Shown one piece after another: positions 1-9,707 of a stretch of DNA of 64,000 bases. A program made the position numbers and the translations under genes. The stretch covers positions 2,046,001 to 2,110,000 of the forward strand of contig NZ_FOVG01000001.1 in assembly GCF_900115075.1 (NCBI RefSeq), read 5' to 3'. This DNA is from Candidatus Pantoea varia (lineage in GTDB: Bacteria > Pseudomonadota > Gammaproteobacteria > Enterobacterales > Enterobacteriaceae). How positions within the stretch are numbered: the first letter of the stretch is position 1; every line of letters begins with the position of its first letter. The notes beneath the pieces are model-generated. The model was given only the letters and a program-made list of their open reading frames with translations. It was not told the DNA's origin and made no database searches.

Positions 1-66
1 TTGGGTGATAACAATACAGTTCTGCCGGACGCCGCCCCTGTGCCGCCCGGTTATGAAGGTGAATAG
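1..66 (+). CDS. mrdA: penicillin-binding protein 2, C-terminal end (partial)
   Basis: Only the last 21 codons and the TAG stop are inside the window. The visible peptide begins LGDNNT, which is the segment found near the C-terminus of enterobacterial PBP2, the transpeptidase of the elongation machinery. The stop lies two bases before the mrdB start, as expected for the mrdAB operon in which the PBP2 transpeptidase is paired with its RodA glycosyltransferase. The assignment rests on this short tail plus the neighbour. Confidence 0.85.
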   Translation: MGDNNTVLPDAAPVPPGYEGE

Positions 67-68
67 AC

Positions 69-1187
69 ATGTCGATGCAAGATAGTCCGCAGAAACGATC
101 GATCTGGATGCGCATCCACATCGATCCGATGTTTATGCTGATCATTCTCGGGTTGCTGACTTACAGCGCCGTGGTGATCTGGAGTGCCAGCGGACAGGAT
201 CCCGGCATGATGGAGCGTAAGCTCGGTCAGATCGCGATGGGTCTGGTGATCATGATTGTGCTGGCGCAGGTGCCGCCACGCGTTTATGAAGGCTGGGCAC
301 CCTATCTCTATATTGTCTGCGTCATCCTGCTGGTGGCGGTGGATGCTTTTGGGCAGATCAGTAAAGGTGCACAGCGCTGGCTCGATCTCGGCTTTGTACG
401 TTTTCAGCCCTCGGAAATAGCCAAGATCGCGGTGCCGCTGATGGTGGCGCGCTTTATTAACCGCGATGTCTGTCCGCCGACGCTGAAAAATACCGGTATT
501 GCGCTGATTCTGATCTTCCTTCCCACCCTGCTGGTGGCCGCACAGCCCGATCTCGGCACCTCGATTCTGATTGCCGCCTCTGGCCTCTTTGTACTGTTCC
601 TCTCGGGGATGAGCTGGAAACTGATTAGCGTGGCGGTGCTGCTGGTCGCCGCGTTTATCCCGATTCTTTGGTTCTTCCTGATGCACGACTATCAGCGTGA
701 CCGCGTGATGATGCTGCTCGACCCGGAAACGGACCCGTTGGGTGCCGGTTATCACATTATCCAGTCGAAAATCGCTATTGGTTCGGGCGGACTGCGCGGT
801 AAAGGCTGGCTGCAGGGCACCCAGTCTCAGCTGGAGTTTTTGCCGGAACGTCATACTGACTTTATCTTCGCGGTTCTGGCCGAAGAGTTAGGTCTGGTCG
901 GCGTGCTGCTGCTGCTGACCCTCTACCTGCTGCTGATCATGCGGGGACTGGTTGTCGCCGCCCGGGCACAGACCACCTTTGGCCGCGTCATGGCGGGTGG
1001 TTTAATGCTGATTTTATTCGTTTATGTTTTCGTTAACATTGGCATGGTTAGTGGTATCTTACCGGTAGTTGGCGTGCCGCTGCCGCTGGTCAGTTATGGC
1101 GGCTCCGCGCTTATCGTGCTTATGGCGGGATTCGGCATTGTGATGTCGATCCACACTCACCGAAAAATGTTATCTAAAAGTGTCTAA
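69..1187 (+). CDS. mrdB: RodA peptidoglycan glycosyltransferase
   Basis: RodA is the SEDS-family polymerase that makes glycan strands from lipid II during rod elongation, in complex with PBP2. The 372-residue product is close to the 370 residues of E. coli RodA and has a chain of about ten hydrophobic segments. Family landmarks are present: the WSASGQD stretch after the first membrane helix, the [11 protein letters not shown] loop, and HTDFIF near residue 264, whose aspartate corresponds to the catalytic Asp of SEDS proteins. The ATG follows the mrdA stop at once, so translational coupling is likely. The 3' end overlaps the longest possible rlpA frame, but not the rlpA start preferred here. 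Confidence 0.97.
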   Translation: MSMQDSPQKRSIWMRIHIDPMFMLIILGLLTYSAVVIWSASGQDPGMMERKLGQIAMGLVIMIVLAQVPPRVYEGWAPYLYIVCVILLVAVDAFGQISKGAQRWLDLGFVRFQPSEIAKIAVPLMVARFINRDVCPPTLKNTGIALILIFLPTLLVAAQPDLGTSILIAASGLFVLFLSGMSWKLISVAVLLVAAFIPILWFFLMHDYQRDRVMMLLDPETDPLGAGYHIIQSKIAIGSGGLRGKGWLQGTQSQLEFLPERHTDFIFAVLAEELGLVGVLLLLTLYLLLIMRGLVVAARAQTTFGRVMAGGLMLILFVYVFVNIGMVSGILPVVGVPLPLVSYGGSALIVLMAGFGIVMSIHTHRKMLSKSV

Positions 1188-1197
1188 GAGGCTGCAG

Positions 1198-2295
1198 ATG
1201 CGTAAGGAATGGCTTGGCGTTGCACTGGCATCACTGGTTCTGGCGGCCTGTACCACGCCCGAACCCCAAAATACGGCGCCGCCGCAACCGGCTTACAATG
1301 GACCGGTGGTAGAGATTCCAGGCGTTGAGCCACGTTATGAGCCGATCAATCCGGGCACCAGTCAGGATTACAGCGTTAACGGTAGAAATTACCGCGTTAT
1401 CAAAGATCCCTCGAACTACAGCGAAGTCGGCCTGGCAACCTGGTACGGTGAAGAGGCGCAGGGAAACCGTACCGCCACCGGCGAAGCCTACGATCCCGAT
1501 GCGCTGACTGCCGCCCACCCGACTCTGCCGCTGCCGAGCTATGTGCGCGTGACCAATATTGCGAATGGCCGTCAGATTGTGGTGCGCGTTAACGATCGCG
1601 GCCCTTATACGCCAGGACGCATTATCGACCTGTCGCGGGCTGCCGGTGACCGCCTGAATATCTCCAACAATTCGCGGGTGCGGGTCGACTATATCAAGGT
1701 CGCACCGGACGGCACGCTGTCTGGTCCCGGCACCATCGGAACCGTGGTAGCGAAACAGAGCTACTCTCTGCCCGCCCGCCCGGACCTGAGTGGTGGCGCG
1801 GTGATGAACGGCGGCAGCGCAGCGCCATCTGAACCGCCGGCGCAGAATGTTGAACCCATCAGCAACAGCACGCTACAGAGCAGTGACAACATGGGCGCAC
1901 CGGTGCAGAGCAGCGGCTTTCTTGGCGCACCTCAGCCATTAGCGAACGGCGTACTGGAAGGTAATGAACCACCCGCCGCCGCGCCTGCCAGTTCCGCACC
2001 GGCAGCAAGCACTGCGGCTCCCGTAGCCGCCAGCGCCGCGCCAGCAGCCAGCAAGGGTACCGCCGATGGATATGTGGTGCAGGTCGGTGCGCTGAACGAT
2101 CCGGCGCGTGCTCAGCAGATGATGAAAAGCCTGAGCCAGCATTATGGCGTGCCTGGTAAGGTCGAAGACGCGGGCAACAATGTTTATCGTATTCAGCTCG
2201 GCGGTTACGCCTCCCGCGCCGAAGCGGCTGCGCTGCAACAGCGCCTGAGCAGTGAAGGCCAGACGGCTTCATTTATTACGAACACGCGTCGCTGA
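1198..2295 (+). CDS. rlpA: RlpA, septal SPOR lipoprotein
   Basis: RlpA is an outer-membrane lipoprotein that binds denuded glycan at division sites; in Pseudomonas it is a lytic transglycosylase, whereas the activity of enterobacterial RlpA is unclear. The start chosen at 1198 gives MRKEWLG followed by a hydrophobic stretch and the lipobox LAAC with Cys18; an upstream in-frame ATG at 1180 would place the signal sequence badly. AGAGG lies just upstream. The double-psi beta-barrel covers roughly residues 75-165 ([18 protein letters not shown]), then comes an Ala/Pro-rich linker and a C-terminal SPOR domain from about 290 ([10 protein letters not shown]). The 365-residue length fits the family. 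Confidence 0.95.
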   Translation: MRKEWLGVALASLVLAACTTPEPQNTAPPQPAYNGPVVEIPGVEPRYEPINPGTSQDYSVNGRNYRVIKDPSNYSEVGLATWYGEEAQGNRTATGEAYDPDALTAAHPTLPLPSYVRVTNIANGRQIVVRVNDRGPYTPGRIIDLSRAAGDRLNISNNSRVRVDYIKVAPDGTLSGPGTIGTVVAKQSYSLPARPDLSGGAVMNGGSAAPSEPPAQNVEPISNSTLQSSDNMGAPVQSSGFLGAPQPLANGVLEGNEPPAAAPASSAPAASTAAPVAASAAPAASKGTADGYVVQVGALNDPARAQQMMKSLSQHYGVPGKVEDAGNNVYRIQLGGYASRAEAAALQQRLSSEGQTASFITNTRR

Positions 2296-2341
2296 ACCGC
2301 TTATCAGACTGCTGCACGTTACGTCTGCTAACAACCCAATC

Positions 2342-2380
2342 ATCATGCCCGGTGCCAGATAATCTGGCATTGGGTATGAT
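2342..2380 (+). other. large stem-loop between rlpA and dacA
   Basis: TGCCAGAT and ATCTGGCA pair around a single A, and the flanks ATCATGCCC and GGGTATGAT extend the stem with one G-T wobble, so the whole 39-base stretch folds on itself. A run of five T begins nine bases after the stem, which is too far for a classical intrinsic terminator. It may end or pause mrd-rlpA transcription, or act in the dacA leader. Confidence 0.6.
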
Positions 2381-2426
2381 GAGTGACATTTTTAACCTCA
2401 AACTCACGGATGTTGTAGTCCTACAC

Positions 2427-3638
2427 ATGAACACGCTGAAATCATCTCGTTTGCTGAAACGCCTGACAGTGGGATCACTGATCGCTTTCTCTCTCAGCCA
2501 TGCTGCTATTGCTGATGACGTCAATCTCAAGACCATGATTCCGGGCGTGCCGGACATTGATGCCGAAGCGTATGTCCTTATCGACTACAACTCAGGCAAA
2601 GTGCTGGCAGAGAAAAACGCCGATGCACGCCGCGATCCTGCCAGTCTGACCAAGATGATGACCAGCTATGTCATTGGTCAGGCCGTTAAAGCGGGCAAAA
2701 TTCATCAGGACGATTTGGTCACCGTTGGCCCGGATGCCTGGGCGACCGGCAACCCGGTGTTCAAAGGCTCCTCGCTGATGTTCCTGAAGCCAGGCGACCG
2801 CGTACCGGTTTCTCAGCTGACCCGTGGAATTGTGCTGCAGTCCGGTAACGATGCCTGTGTGGCGATGGCCGACTACGTCGCCGGCAGCCAGGATGCGTTC
2901 GTTAACCTGATGAACAACTACGTCAAAGCGATTGGCCTGCAGAATACCCACTTCGGGACCGTGCATGGCCTGGATGCTGAAGGGCAGTACAGCTCTGCGC
3001 GCGACATGGCGCTGATTGGCCAGGCGCTGATCCGCGACGTGCCGGAAGAGTATGCTGTCTATAAAGAGAAAGAGTTCACCTTCAACAATATCCGTCAGAT
3101 GAACCGTAATGGTCTGCTGTGGGATACCAACCTGAACGTGGATGGGATCAAAACCGGTCATACTAACTCAGCCGGTTACAACCTGGTGGCGTCTGCGACC
3201 GAAGGCCAGATGCGCCTGATCTCCGCTGTGATGGGCGGTCATACCTATAAAGGCCGTGAAACTGAGAGCAAGAAACTGCTCACCTGGGGCTTCCGTTTCT
3301 TTGAAACTGTTGCGCCACTGAAAGCAGGCAAAGAGTTCGCTTCTGAGCCAGTCTGGTTCGGTGATAATGACCGTGTGCAGCTGGGCGTGGAAAAAGATGC
3401 TTACCTGACCATTCCACGTGGCCGCATGAAAGATCTGAAAGCCAGCTATGTGCTGACCAATACGGAACTGCATGCTCCACTGAAGAAAAACCAGGTCGTC
3501 GGCAGCATCAACTTCCAGCTGGATGGCAAGACTATCGAACAGCGTCCGCTGGTCGTGCTGAACGAAGTCTCTGAGGGGGGGTTCTTTGGCCGTATCGTTG
3601 ATTACATCAAACTGATGTTCCATCACTGGTTCGGTTAA
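2427..3638 (+). CDS. dacA: D-alanyl-D-alanine carboxypeptidase DacA (PBP5)
   Basis: PBP5 removes the terminal D-Ala from peptidoglycan stem peptides in the periplasm and helps keep cell shape. From the ATG at 2427 the product is 403 residues, exactly the E. coli length; the frame stays open upstream, but the extra residues do not look like a signal peptide. A signal peptide ends near residue 29 (SHAAIA-DD). Catalytic motifs are present: S73-LTK76, the SGN motif within [11 protein letters not shown], and KTG within DGIKTGHT. The C-terminal amphipathic anchor ([12 protein letters not shown]) is intact. It is followed by an intrinsic terminator. Confidence 0.98.
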   Translation: MNTLKSSRLLKRLTVGSLIAFSLSHAAIADDVNLKTMIPGVPDIDAEAYVLIDYNSGKVLAEKNADARRDPASLTKMMTSYVIGQAVKAGKIHQDDLVTVGPDAWATGNPVFKGSSLMFLKPGDRVPVSQLTRGIVLQSGNDACVAMADYVAGSQDAFVNLMNNYVKAIGLQNTHFGTVHGLDAEGQYSSARDMALIGQALIRDVPEEYAVYKEKEFTFNNIRQMNRNGLLWDTNLNVDGIKTGHTNSAGYNLVASATEGQMRLISAVMGGHTYKGRETESKKLLTWGFRFFETVAPLKAGKEFASEPVWFGDNDRVQLGVEKDAYLTIPRGRMKDLKASYVLTNTELHAPLKKNQVVGSINFQLDGKTIEQRPLVVLNEVSEGGFFGRIVDYIKLMFHHWFG

Positions 3639-3693
3639 GCGCAACGGGTGATTGAAAAATCACCCCTTCGCCCCCATTACAAGATATTATGAT

Positions 3694-3722
3694 GCTCCCG
3701 CTCAGGCGGGAGCCTGTTTTTT
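3694..3722 (+). terminator. intrinsic terminator after dacA
   Basis: GCTCCCGC and GCGGGAGC form a perfect 8-bp stem with a TCAG loop, followed by CTG and six T. It ends the dacA transcript just before ybeD. Confidence 0.9.
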
Positions 3723-3738
3723 ATGCACCGGAGTTAAT

Positions 3739-4002
3739 ATGAAAACCAAACTGAATGAGCTGCTCGAATTTCCTACCCCGTTTACCTACAAAGTAATGGG
3801 TCTGGCGCAACCGGAGCTGGTTGATCAAGTGGTTGAAGTGGTGCAACGTCATGCGCCCGGCGACTACAGCCCTGAAGTTAAGCCGAGCAGCAAAGGCAAC
3901 TATCACTCCGTAAACATCACTATCACCGCCACCCACATCGAGCAGGTTGAACGCCTGTACGAAGAGCTGGGCAACATCGAAATCGTGCGGATGGTCCTGT
4001 AA
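3739..4002 (+). CDS. ybeD: YbeD, DUF493 (UPF0250) family protein
   Basis: This 87-residue protein matches E. coli YbeD in length and nearly residue for residue ([21 protein letters not shown] at the start, IVRMVL at the end). The fold is a small ferredoxin-like alpha/beta domain resembling ACT-type regulatory domains. Its biochemical role is not settled, but it sits between dacA and lipB across Enterobacterales. The ATG at 3739 is preferred over a longer frame from 3652 because the longer frame would run through the dacA terminator. Confidence 0.96.
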   Translation: MKTKLNELLEFPTPFTYKVMGLAQPELVDQVVEVVQRHAPGDYSPEVKPSSKGNYHSVNITITATHIEQVERLYEELGNIEIVRMVL

Positions 4003-4009
4003 TTTACGG

Positions 4010-4044
4010 GTCGGCAAGGCGCCTCTGCCTGACGGTTTGCCGAC
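4010..4044 (+). other. stem-loop in the ybeD-lipB gap
   Basis: GTCGGCAA and TTGCCGAC form a perfect 8-bp inverted repeat around a 19-base loop, eight bases after the ybeD stop. No clean T tract follows (GTTATTCTT), so it is either a weak terminator or an RNA structure ahead of the TTG-initiated lipB. Confidence 0.5.
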
Positions 4045-4082
4045 GTTATTCTTCACGTTATTTCCTTTAGCGGGCACTCGTT

Positions 4083-4742
4083 TTGTCAGTTGAAACCCTC
4101 TTTGTCCGTCAGTCCGGCCTATGCGACTGGCAATCTGTCTCCGACGCCATGCATCACTACACCGACCAGCGCGATGACCAGAGTCGTGACGAAATCTGGC
4201 TGGTCGAACATCCTCCGGTCTTTACTCAGGGTCAGGCGGGAAAAGCGGAGCATCTGCTGATGCCAGGCGATATTCCGGTGGTGCAGAGCGATCGTGGCGG
4301 TCAGGTTACCTATCACGGGCCGGGACAGCAGGTGATGTACGTCCTGATCGATGTAAAACGCCGTAAGCTCGGCGTGCGCCAGCTGGTGACCATTCTGGAA
4401 GAGACGGTGATCGCGACTCTGGCAGAGTTCGGCGTCAGCGCCCGCGCCCGTGCGGATGCCCCTGGCGTCTATGTCGGGGAAGAGAAAATCTGTTCTCTGG
4501 GATTACGCATCCGCAAAGGCTGTTCGTTTCACGGCCTGGCGCTGAATGTGGCCATGGATCTGTCGCCTTTCCTGCGCATCAATCCCTGTGGTTACGCCGG
4601 GATGAGCATGACCCAGTTGAAAAATTTCGAGCCAGAGGTGACAACGGAGCAGGTACGTTCCCCGCTGGTCAGCGCCTTTGTGCGGCTGTCAGGTTATGAA
4701 AATGTTGAATGGATATCAGGCGATCTCCCTGTTAAGCCTTAA
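4083..4742 (+). CDS. lipB: octanoyl-[ACP]:protein N-octanoyltransferase LipB
   Basis: LipB moves the octanoyl group from acyl carrier protein to the lipoyl domains of 2-oxoacid dehydrogenases and GcvH, the first step of lipoate synthesis. The 219-residue product aligns with E. coli LipB from the start; the catalytic lysine (GEEKICSLG, Lys135) and cysteine (INPCGYAG, Cys169) fall at the E. coli positions, and the [12 protein letters not shown] motif is intact. The first codon is TTG: an in-frame TAG at 4068 leaves no room for an upstream ATG, and a UUG start has also been reported for E. coli lipB. Weak initiation fits an enzyme needed in small amounts. Confidence 0.96.
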   Translation: MSVETLFVRQSGLCDWQSVSDAMHHYTDQRDDQSRDEIWLVEHPPVFTQGQAGKAEHLLMPGDIPVVQSDRGGQVTYHGPGQQVMYVLIDVKRRKLGVRQLVTILEETVIATLAEFGVSARARADAPGVYVGEEKICSLGLRIRKGCSFHGLALNVAMDLSPFLRINPCGYAGMSMTQLKNFEPEVTTEQVRSPLVSAFVRLSGYENVEWISGDLPVKP

Positions 4743-4810
4743 CGCAGAATGCGAATTTACAAATATGTAACGTATCCGTGCTGACTGTGGCTGCTTCGCA
4801 GGCGATGTGA

Positions 4811-4882
4811 TGATATAATTTTTGCACTTTTTTCAAATAAAGTTGAAAGCCCCCTTCCCGGTTTGATTGGGAACGCTTTCAA
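4811..4882 (+). promoter_or_regulatory. extended -10 promoter and leader hairpin of lipA
   Basis: TGATATAAT at 4811-4819 is an extended -10 element with a perfect TATAAT; the -35 region is poor, as usual for that class. Downstream, TTGAAAGC (4843-4850) and GCTTTCAA (4875-4882) form a perfect 8-bp stem enclosing a second stem TTCCC/GGGAA (4855-4859 with 4869-4873), so the leader RNA should fold strongly 29 bases before the lipA start. Confidence 0.6.
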
Positions 4883-4911
4883 ATCGCAATCCGACCGGAA
4901 CCTGCTGATTT

Positions 4912-5877
4912 ATGAGTAAACCAATTCAGATGGAACGCGGCGTCAAATATCGTGACGCAGACAAAATGGCGCTAATCCCGGTGAAAACCGTGGCTGTTGA
5001 ACGGCAGGAGATGTTGCGTAAGCCGGAATGGATGAAAATCAAGCTGCCAGCTGACTCCAGTCGTATTCAGGGCATTAAAGCCGCGATGCGTAAAAACGGG
5101 CTGCACTCGGTCTGTGAAGAGGCGTCCTGCCCTAACCTTGCCGAATGCTTTAACCACGGCACCGCCACCTTTATGATCCTGGGGGCAATCTGTACCCGTC
5201 GTTGTCCGTTCTGCGATGTGGCTCATGGCCGTCCTAATGCGCCTGATGCTAACGAACCCGCAAAACTGGCGCAGACGATTGCCGATATGGGCCTGCGCTA
5301 CGTGGTGATCACCTCGGTTGACCGCGATGATTTACGTGATGGTGGCGCTCAGCACTTTGCTGACTGCATCAGCGCGATCCGCGAAAAAAATCCCACAATC
5401 AAAATTGAAACGCTGGTGCCGGACTTCCGTGGCCGCATGGATCGCGCGCTGGAGATTCTCACTGCGACGCCACCGGATGTGTTTAACCACAACCTGGAAA
5501 ACGTACCGCGCGTCTATCGTCAGGTGCGTCCGGGCGCTAACTACGAGTGGTCACTGAAGCTGCTGGAGCGTTTCAAAGAAGCGCATCCGCATATCCCGAC
5601 CAAATCGGGTCTGATGGTTGGCCTGGGTGAAACCAACGCCGAAATCGTGGAAGTGATGCGCGATCTGCGTCGCCACGGCGTCACCATGCTGACACTGGGC
5701 CAGTATCTGCAGCCGAGTCGTCACCACCTGCCGGTTCAGCGCTACGTTAGCCCGGCTGAGTTCGATGAGATGAAAGAAGAAGCGATGGCGATGGGCTTCA
5801 CCCATGCCGCGTGCGGTCCGTTTGTCCGCTCTTCCTATCATGCGGATATGCAGGCTAAAGGCGAAGAAGTGAAATAA
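4912..5877 (+). CDS. lipA: lipoyl synthase LipA
   Basis: LipA is a radical-SAM enzyme that inserts two sulfurs into octanoyl groups on carrier proteins to give lipoyl groups. The product has 321 residues like E. coli LipA. Both iron-sulfur cluster motifs are visible: the auxiliary cluster in [12 protein letters not shown] and the SAM cluster in CTRRCPFC, and the conserved serine ligand in the C-terminal RSSYHAD. The transcriptional regulator gene ybeF, which lies between lipB and lipA in E. coli, is missing here; the gap is only 169 bp and carries a separate lipA promoter. Confidence 0.98.
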   Translation: MSKPIQMERGVKYRDADKMALIPVKTVAVERQEMLRKPEWMKIKLPADSSRIQGIKAAMRKNGLHSVCEEASCPNLAECFNHGTATFMILGAICTRRCPFCDVAHGRPNAPDANEPAKLAQTIADMGLRYVVITSVDRDDLRDGGAQHFADCISAIREKNPTIKIETLVPDFRGRMDRALEILTATPPDVFNHNLENVPRVYRQVRPGANYEWSLKLLERFKEAHPHIPTKSGLMVGLGETNAEIVEVMRDLRRHGVTMLTLGQYLQPSRHHLPVQRYVSPAEFDEMKEEAMAMGFTHAACGPFVRSSYHADMQAKGEEVK

Positions 5878-5908
5878 GCACGCCTCTGCTATCAGTAGCC
5901 TGAAAAAC

Positions 5909-5941
5909 AAAAAACCAGACTGGAGACAGCCTGGTTTTTTT
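5909..5941 (+). terminator. intrinsic terminator after lipA
   Basis: AAAACCAG (5911-5918) pairs with CTGGTTTT (5931-5938), with an inner CTG/CAG pairing, and the arm runs into seven T. The A tract on the left makes it able to stop tatE transcription from the other strand too. Confidence 0.9.
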
Positions 5942-5997
5942 ACGTGCCTGAGATGGCCTGAAATAAAAAGTAACAGTTATTTGCAGCCAATAACCGA

Positions 5998-6201
5998 TTA
6001 ATCTTTATGAACGACGCGTTCTGCCGGCACGTCTTCAGCCGTTGTTCGGGTTGCACTGGTATCTTCGTCTTTCATGGCTTTTTTGAAGCCCTTAATCGCG
6101 GAGCCCAGATCGCCGCCCAGTGAGCGCAACTTGTTGGTACCAAAAAGCAGTACGATAAGCGCACCGATAATCAGCAGCTTGGCAATACTGATACCTTCCA
6201 T
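5998..6201 (-). CDS. tatE: Sec-independent translocase protein TatE
   Basis: TatE is a TatA paralogue that supports twin-arginine export of folded proteins. The 67 residues equal the E. coli TatE length. One N-terminal membrane helix ([18 protein letters not shown]) is followed by the hinge and the amphipathic helix with [16 protein letters not shown], then a short charged tail. It is transcribed towards lipA and ends at the shared terminator. The upstream transporter operon reads the same way 96 bp away, so tatE may be partly co-transcribed. Confidence 0.96.
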   Translation of the reverse strand: MEGISIAKLLIIGALIVLLFGTNKLRSLGGDLGSAIKGFKKAMKDEDTSATRTTAEDVPAERVVHKD

Positions 6202-6297
6202 ATTTAACCTTTCAACTTTATCGAATCACGGTGACTGTTATTTACGCGCAGTTTGCCTGTAGCTACAAGTGGAATCTGTAACAGAGTAAGTAAGAAC

Positions 6298-7064
<767 letters not shown>

Positions 7065-7068
<4 letters not shown>

Positions 7069-8009
7069 CGCTCCTCCTGCTGGGGTTGCGTGTTACCTGC
7101 TACGGCGGCGCGTCTGGGGACACTGGCTACGCGGCGGGTGCCACGCGCGTAATAGCGCTCGATAGCGGACTGGCCCAGATTGAGAATCGAGGTGATCAGC
7201 AGATACCAGATCACGGCCACCATCAGCATCGGGATGATCTCGAAGGTGCGATTGTAGATCGCCTGCACCGAGTAAAGCAGATCACCCATCGCGATCACGC
7301 TGACCAGTGACGTCGCCTTGATCATGCTGATCAACTGGTTGCCCGTGGGCGGAATAATAGACCGCATCGCCTGAGGAATAATGATTCGTCGCAGCGCCCG
7401 CGACCGGCTCATGCCAAAGGCCTGGGTGGTCTCCACCTGACCATTATCCACCGACAGCAGACCGGCACGAATAATTTCCGCCATGTAAGCCGCTTCATTC
7501 AGCGCCAGCCCGGCAATAGCCGCCGTCAGCGGTGTAATCAGATCGTTGGTGTTCCAGCTGGCCAGCGTGACGTCGGTCCACGGCAGCGTCAGCGACAGCA
7601 TGGGAAACAGCGTGGAGAGGTTGTACCAGAAGATCAGTTGCACCAGTAGCGGCGTGCCCCGGAAGAACCAGATATAGAGCCCGGCAACGCCGCGCAGCAG
7701 CCGGTTCTCAGAGAGCCGCCACACGCCCAGCAGCAGTCCCAGCAGTGTGCCCAGTATCATCGACACGACCGTCAGCCCCAGCGTAACCTGCAACCCTTTC
7801 AGCACGGACTCTTCGGTAAACCACTTCAGTACCACCTGCCATTCAAAGTTCGGATTAGTCGCCACCAGCCACAACAGATTCGAGCCGATTACCAGCACCA
7901 CAATCCAGCTGATCCAGCGTCCGTAAGTGGGTGCGCTGCGGGCGAACGCCACGTCACGCAGCTCCGCCTCGCCACTCTCATCGCGGTGCAGATGGCGAGG
8001 CGGGCTCAT
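7065..8009 (-). CDS. polar amino acid ABC transporter permease
   Basis: Integral membrane subunit of the PAAT family, 314 residues, with a charged N-terminal cytosolic extension of about 30 residues before the first membrane segment. The EAA loop that docks on the ATPase is seen as [20 protein letters not shown] followed by the conserved glycine region. Only one permease gene is present, so the transporter is probably a homodimer of this subunit. It overlaps both neighbours by four bases. The N-terminal extension is longer than in HisM/GlnP proteins. Confidence 0.92.
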
Positions 8010-8893
8010 TTGCTGGCCTCTTTCGCCAGATTCAGTCCGGGTGCTGTAGTCATGTTGCCTTCAAGCTGCCACTTTTTCATGATCGCCGCATAAGTGCCGT
8101 TCTGATACAACGCTTTGTAGGCATCCAGTACTACCTGACCCAGCGGCGAGTCTTTTGGCACCACCGTGCCCTGGAAGATATCGCCAAAACCGTTTTTCTG
8201 CCCTTTGCCCGCCAGCTCAAGTTGCCCCTTCGCCTGATTAACAAAGTAAGTCAGCGGAGCCTGAGAGGAGAAGAAGGCGTCGGAACGTTTAGAACGTACC
8301 GCCAGAATGGACGACGGCTGATCGGTAAAGGCCTGCACCGTCACGGCCGGTTTTCCGTCGGCCACACACTGCGCTGACTGCTTACGGATGACCTGTTCTG
8401 CAGAGCCCGCGGCCATAACGGCAATACGCTTGCCGCAGGTGTCGTCCAACTGATTGATTTTCGCCGGATTGCCCTTCTGCACGCCGAACACCACGAACTC
8501 CTGCACAAAATCGATGAAATCCACTTTCTGCTGGCGGTCCGGGTAATCCCCAATCGGGCCAATCGCCAACTGGTAACGGCCAGCATTAATGCCGGTGAGT
8601 ACGCCCGACAGACCACTCACCGTCGCATGTTCGATCTTCACACCCAGCAGTTGCGCCAGCGCGGTGGTTAACTCGGCAGAAGCCCCCTCCATCGAGTGCG
8701 GACCATTAACGATTTCATAGGGCGGAAATGAACCGTTGTTTACTGAAATCATTTTGCCCGCTTTTTTGATCTCATCCGGCAGCCGATCATGCAGGGCCTG
8801 GTCAACTTTTTGCACCGGAATAGCGTCGGCAGCCTGCGCCAGGGATGCAGTCAGCCCCAGCGCCACGATTAAGGCGGTTGCTCTCTTCGTCAT
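8006..8893 (-). CDS. periplasmic amino acid-type solute-binding protein
   Basis: The ATG at 8893 gives a 295-residue precursor with a clear signal peptide (MTKRATALIVALGLTASLAQA) and a type-2 periplasmic binding fold of the SBP_bac_3 family (ISVNNGSFPPYEIVNG, AIGPIGDYPDRQQKVDF). Upstream in-frame codons only add a shadow of the neighbouring gene. It should capture the ligand and hand it to the permease encoded four bases away. The phrase 'EFVVFGVQKGNPAKI' and the paired cysteines at CGKRIAVMAAG and SAQCVADGK may form one disulfide. The ligand is unknown; the linked amidase suggests an amide or N-acyl compound (inference). Confidence 0.92.
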   Translation of the reverse strand: MTKRATALIVALGLTASLAQAADAIPVQKVDQALHDRLPDEIKKAGKMISVNNGSFPPYEIVNGPHSMEGASAELTTALAQLLGVKIEHATVSGLSGVLTGINAGRYQLAIGPIGDYPDRQQKVDFIDFVQEFVVFGVQKGNPAKINQLDDTCGKRIAVMAAGSAEQVIRKQSAQCVADGKPAVTVQAFTDQPSSILAVRSKRSDAFFSSQAPLTYFVNQAKGQLELAGKGQKNGFGDIFQGTVVPKDSPLGQVVLDAYKALYQNGTYAAIMKKWQLEGNMTTAPGLNLAKEASK

Positions 8894-8915
8894 AATGGAT
8901 TCCTGGTTCAGCGGA

Positions 8916-9707
8916 TCAGTTGAGTTCGGGACGAGCGAAGCGTCGGTTCTCCAGTACCGGCAATACCCGGCGGGCATAGGCGACGCGCTCAGGATCGAGA
9001 TCGGCAAACAGCAGTGCTGGCGACTCCGCCGCATTCGCCACCGCGACGCCCAGCGGATCGACCACCAGACTGTTACCGATATTGCGTGGGCCACACTCCC
9101 CCACCGCCACCATGTAGCAGGTGTTCTCAAGCGCACGGGCGCGGGTCAGCAGTTCCCAGTGCATCTCTTTCAGCGGACCTTTAACCCAGGCGGCAGGCAG
9201 CACCAGCACGTCTGCACCATCCAGCACCAGCCGACGCGCCAGCTCCGGGAAGCGCACGTCATAGCAGGTCATTAATCCGACTTTCATACCCGCGACCTCA
9301 ATCAGCGGCGGAATGACATGACCCGGATTAACCCGCTGCGACTCCTGCATTGCAAAGGCATCGTACAGATGCAGCTTTTCATAGGCGGCGATGATTTCAC
9401 CGTTGCGGATAACGACCAGCACGTTGAGCGCTTTTTGCTGATCGGTGGGAACGTGAACGCTCATCATGGTGGTCAGCGCCGTGTGCTTGCTGGCCGTCAG
9501 CAGCTGGCTCAGGAAAGGGCCATCCAACGGCTGCGCCGCCTTTAACACTAAATCAGGGTCGGCTATATCACGTGCCAGCACCCCTTCCGGCAGAACCAGC
9601 AAATCGGCCCCCCCTTCTGACGCCCGCTGCATTAAGTCCAGACAGATACTGGCGTTCTCCTGCCATTCGCGGCTCACCGCAAATTGTCCCAGTGCTACTT
9701 TCATCAT
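8916..9707 (-). CDS. YbeM-type carbon-nitrogen hydrolase
   Basis: Member of the nitrilase superfamily, 263 residues, with the Glu-Lys-Cys triad at Glu41 (VLPEGVLA), Lys111 (YEKLHLYDAF) and Cys148 (LMTCYDVRFPE). It aligns along its length with E. coli YbeM, an omega-amidase-like enzyme that hydrolyses deaminated glutathione. In E. coli ybeM lies alone in the lipA-tatE region, whereas here a homologue is the second gene of a transporter operon, overlapping the gene before it by ATGA and lying 22 bases before the binding-protein gene. It is cytosolic. The substrate may therefore be the imported compound instead of, or as well as, deaminated glutathione. Confidence 0.9.
   Translation of the reverse strand: MMKVALGQFAVSREWQENASICLDLMQRASEGGADLLVLPEGVLARDIADPDLVLKAAQPLDGPFLSQLLTASKHTALTTMMSVHVPTDQQKALNVLVVIRNGEIIAAYEKLHLYDAFAMQESQRVNPGHVIPPLIEVAGMKVGLMTCYDVRFPELARRLVLDGADVLVLPAAWVKGPLKEMHWELLTRARALENTCYMVAVGECGPRNIGNSLVVDPLGVAVANAAESPALLFADLDPERVAYARRVLPVLENRRFARPELN

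Noticed and set aside
51..854. Long open frame on the minus strand opposite mrdB
   Set aside because: It is a shadow of the well-supported mrdB gene: Gln/His-rich composition, no ribosome-binding site and no homology that I can recognise.
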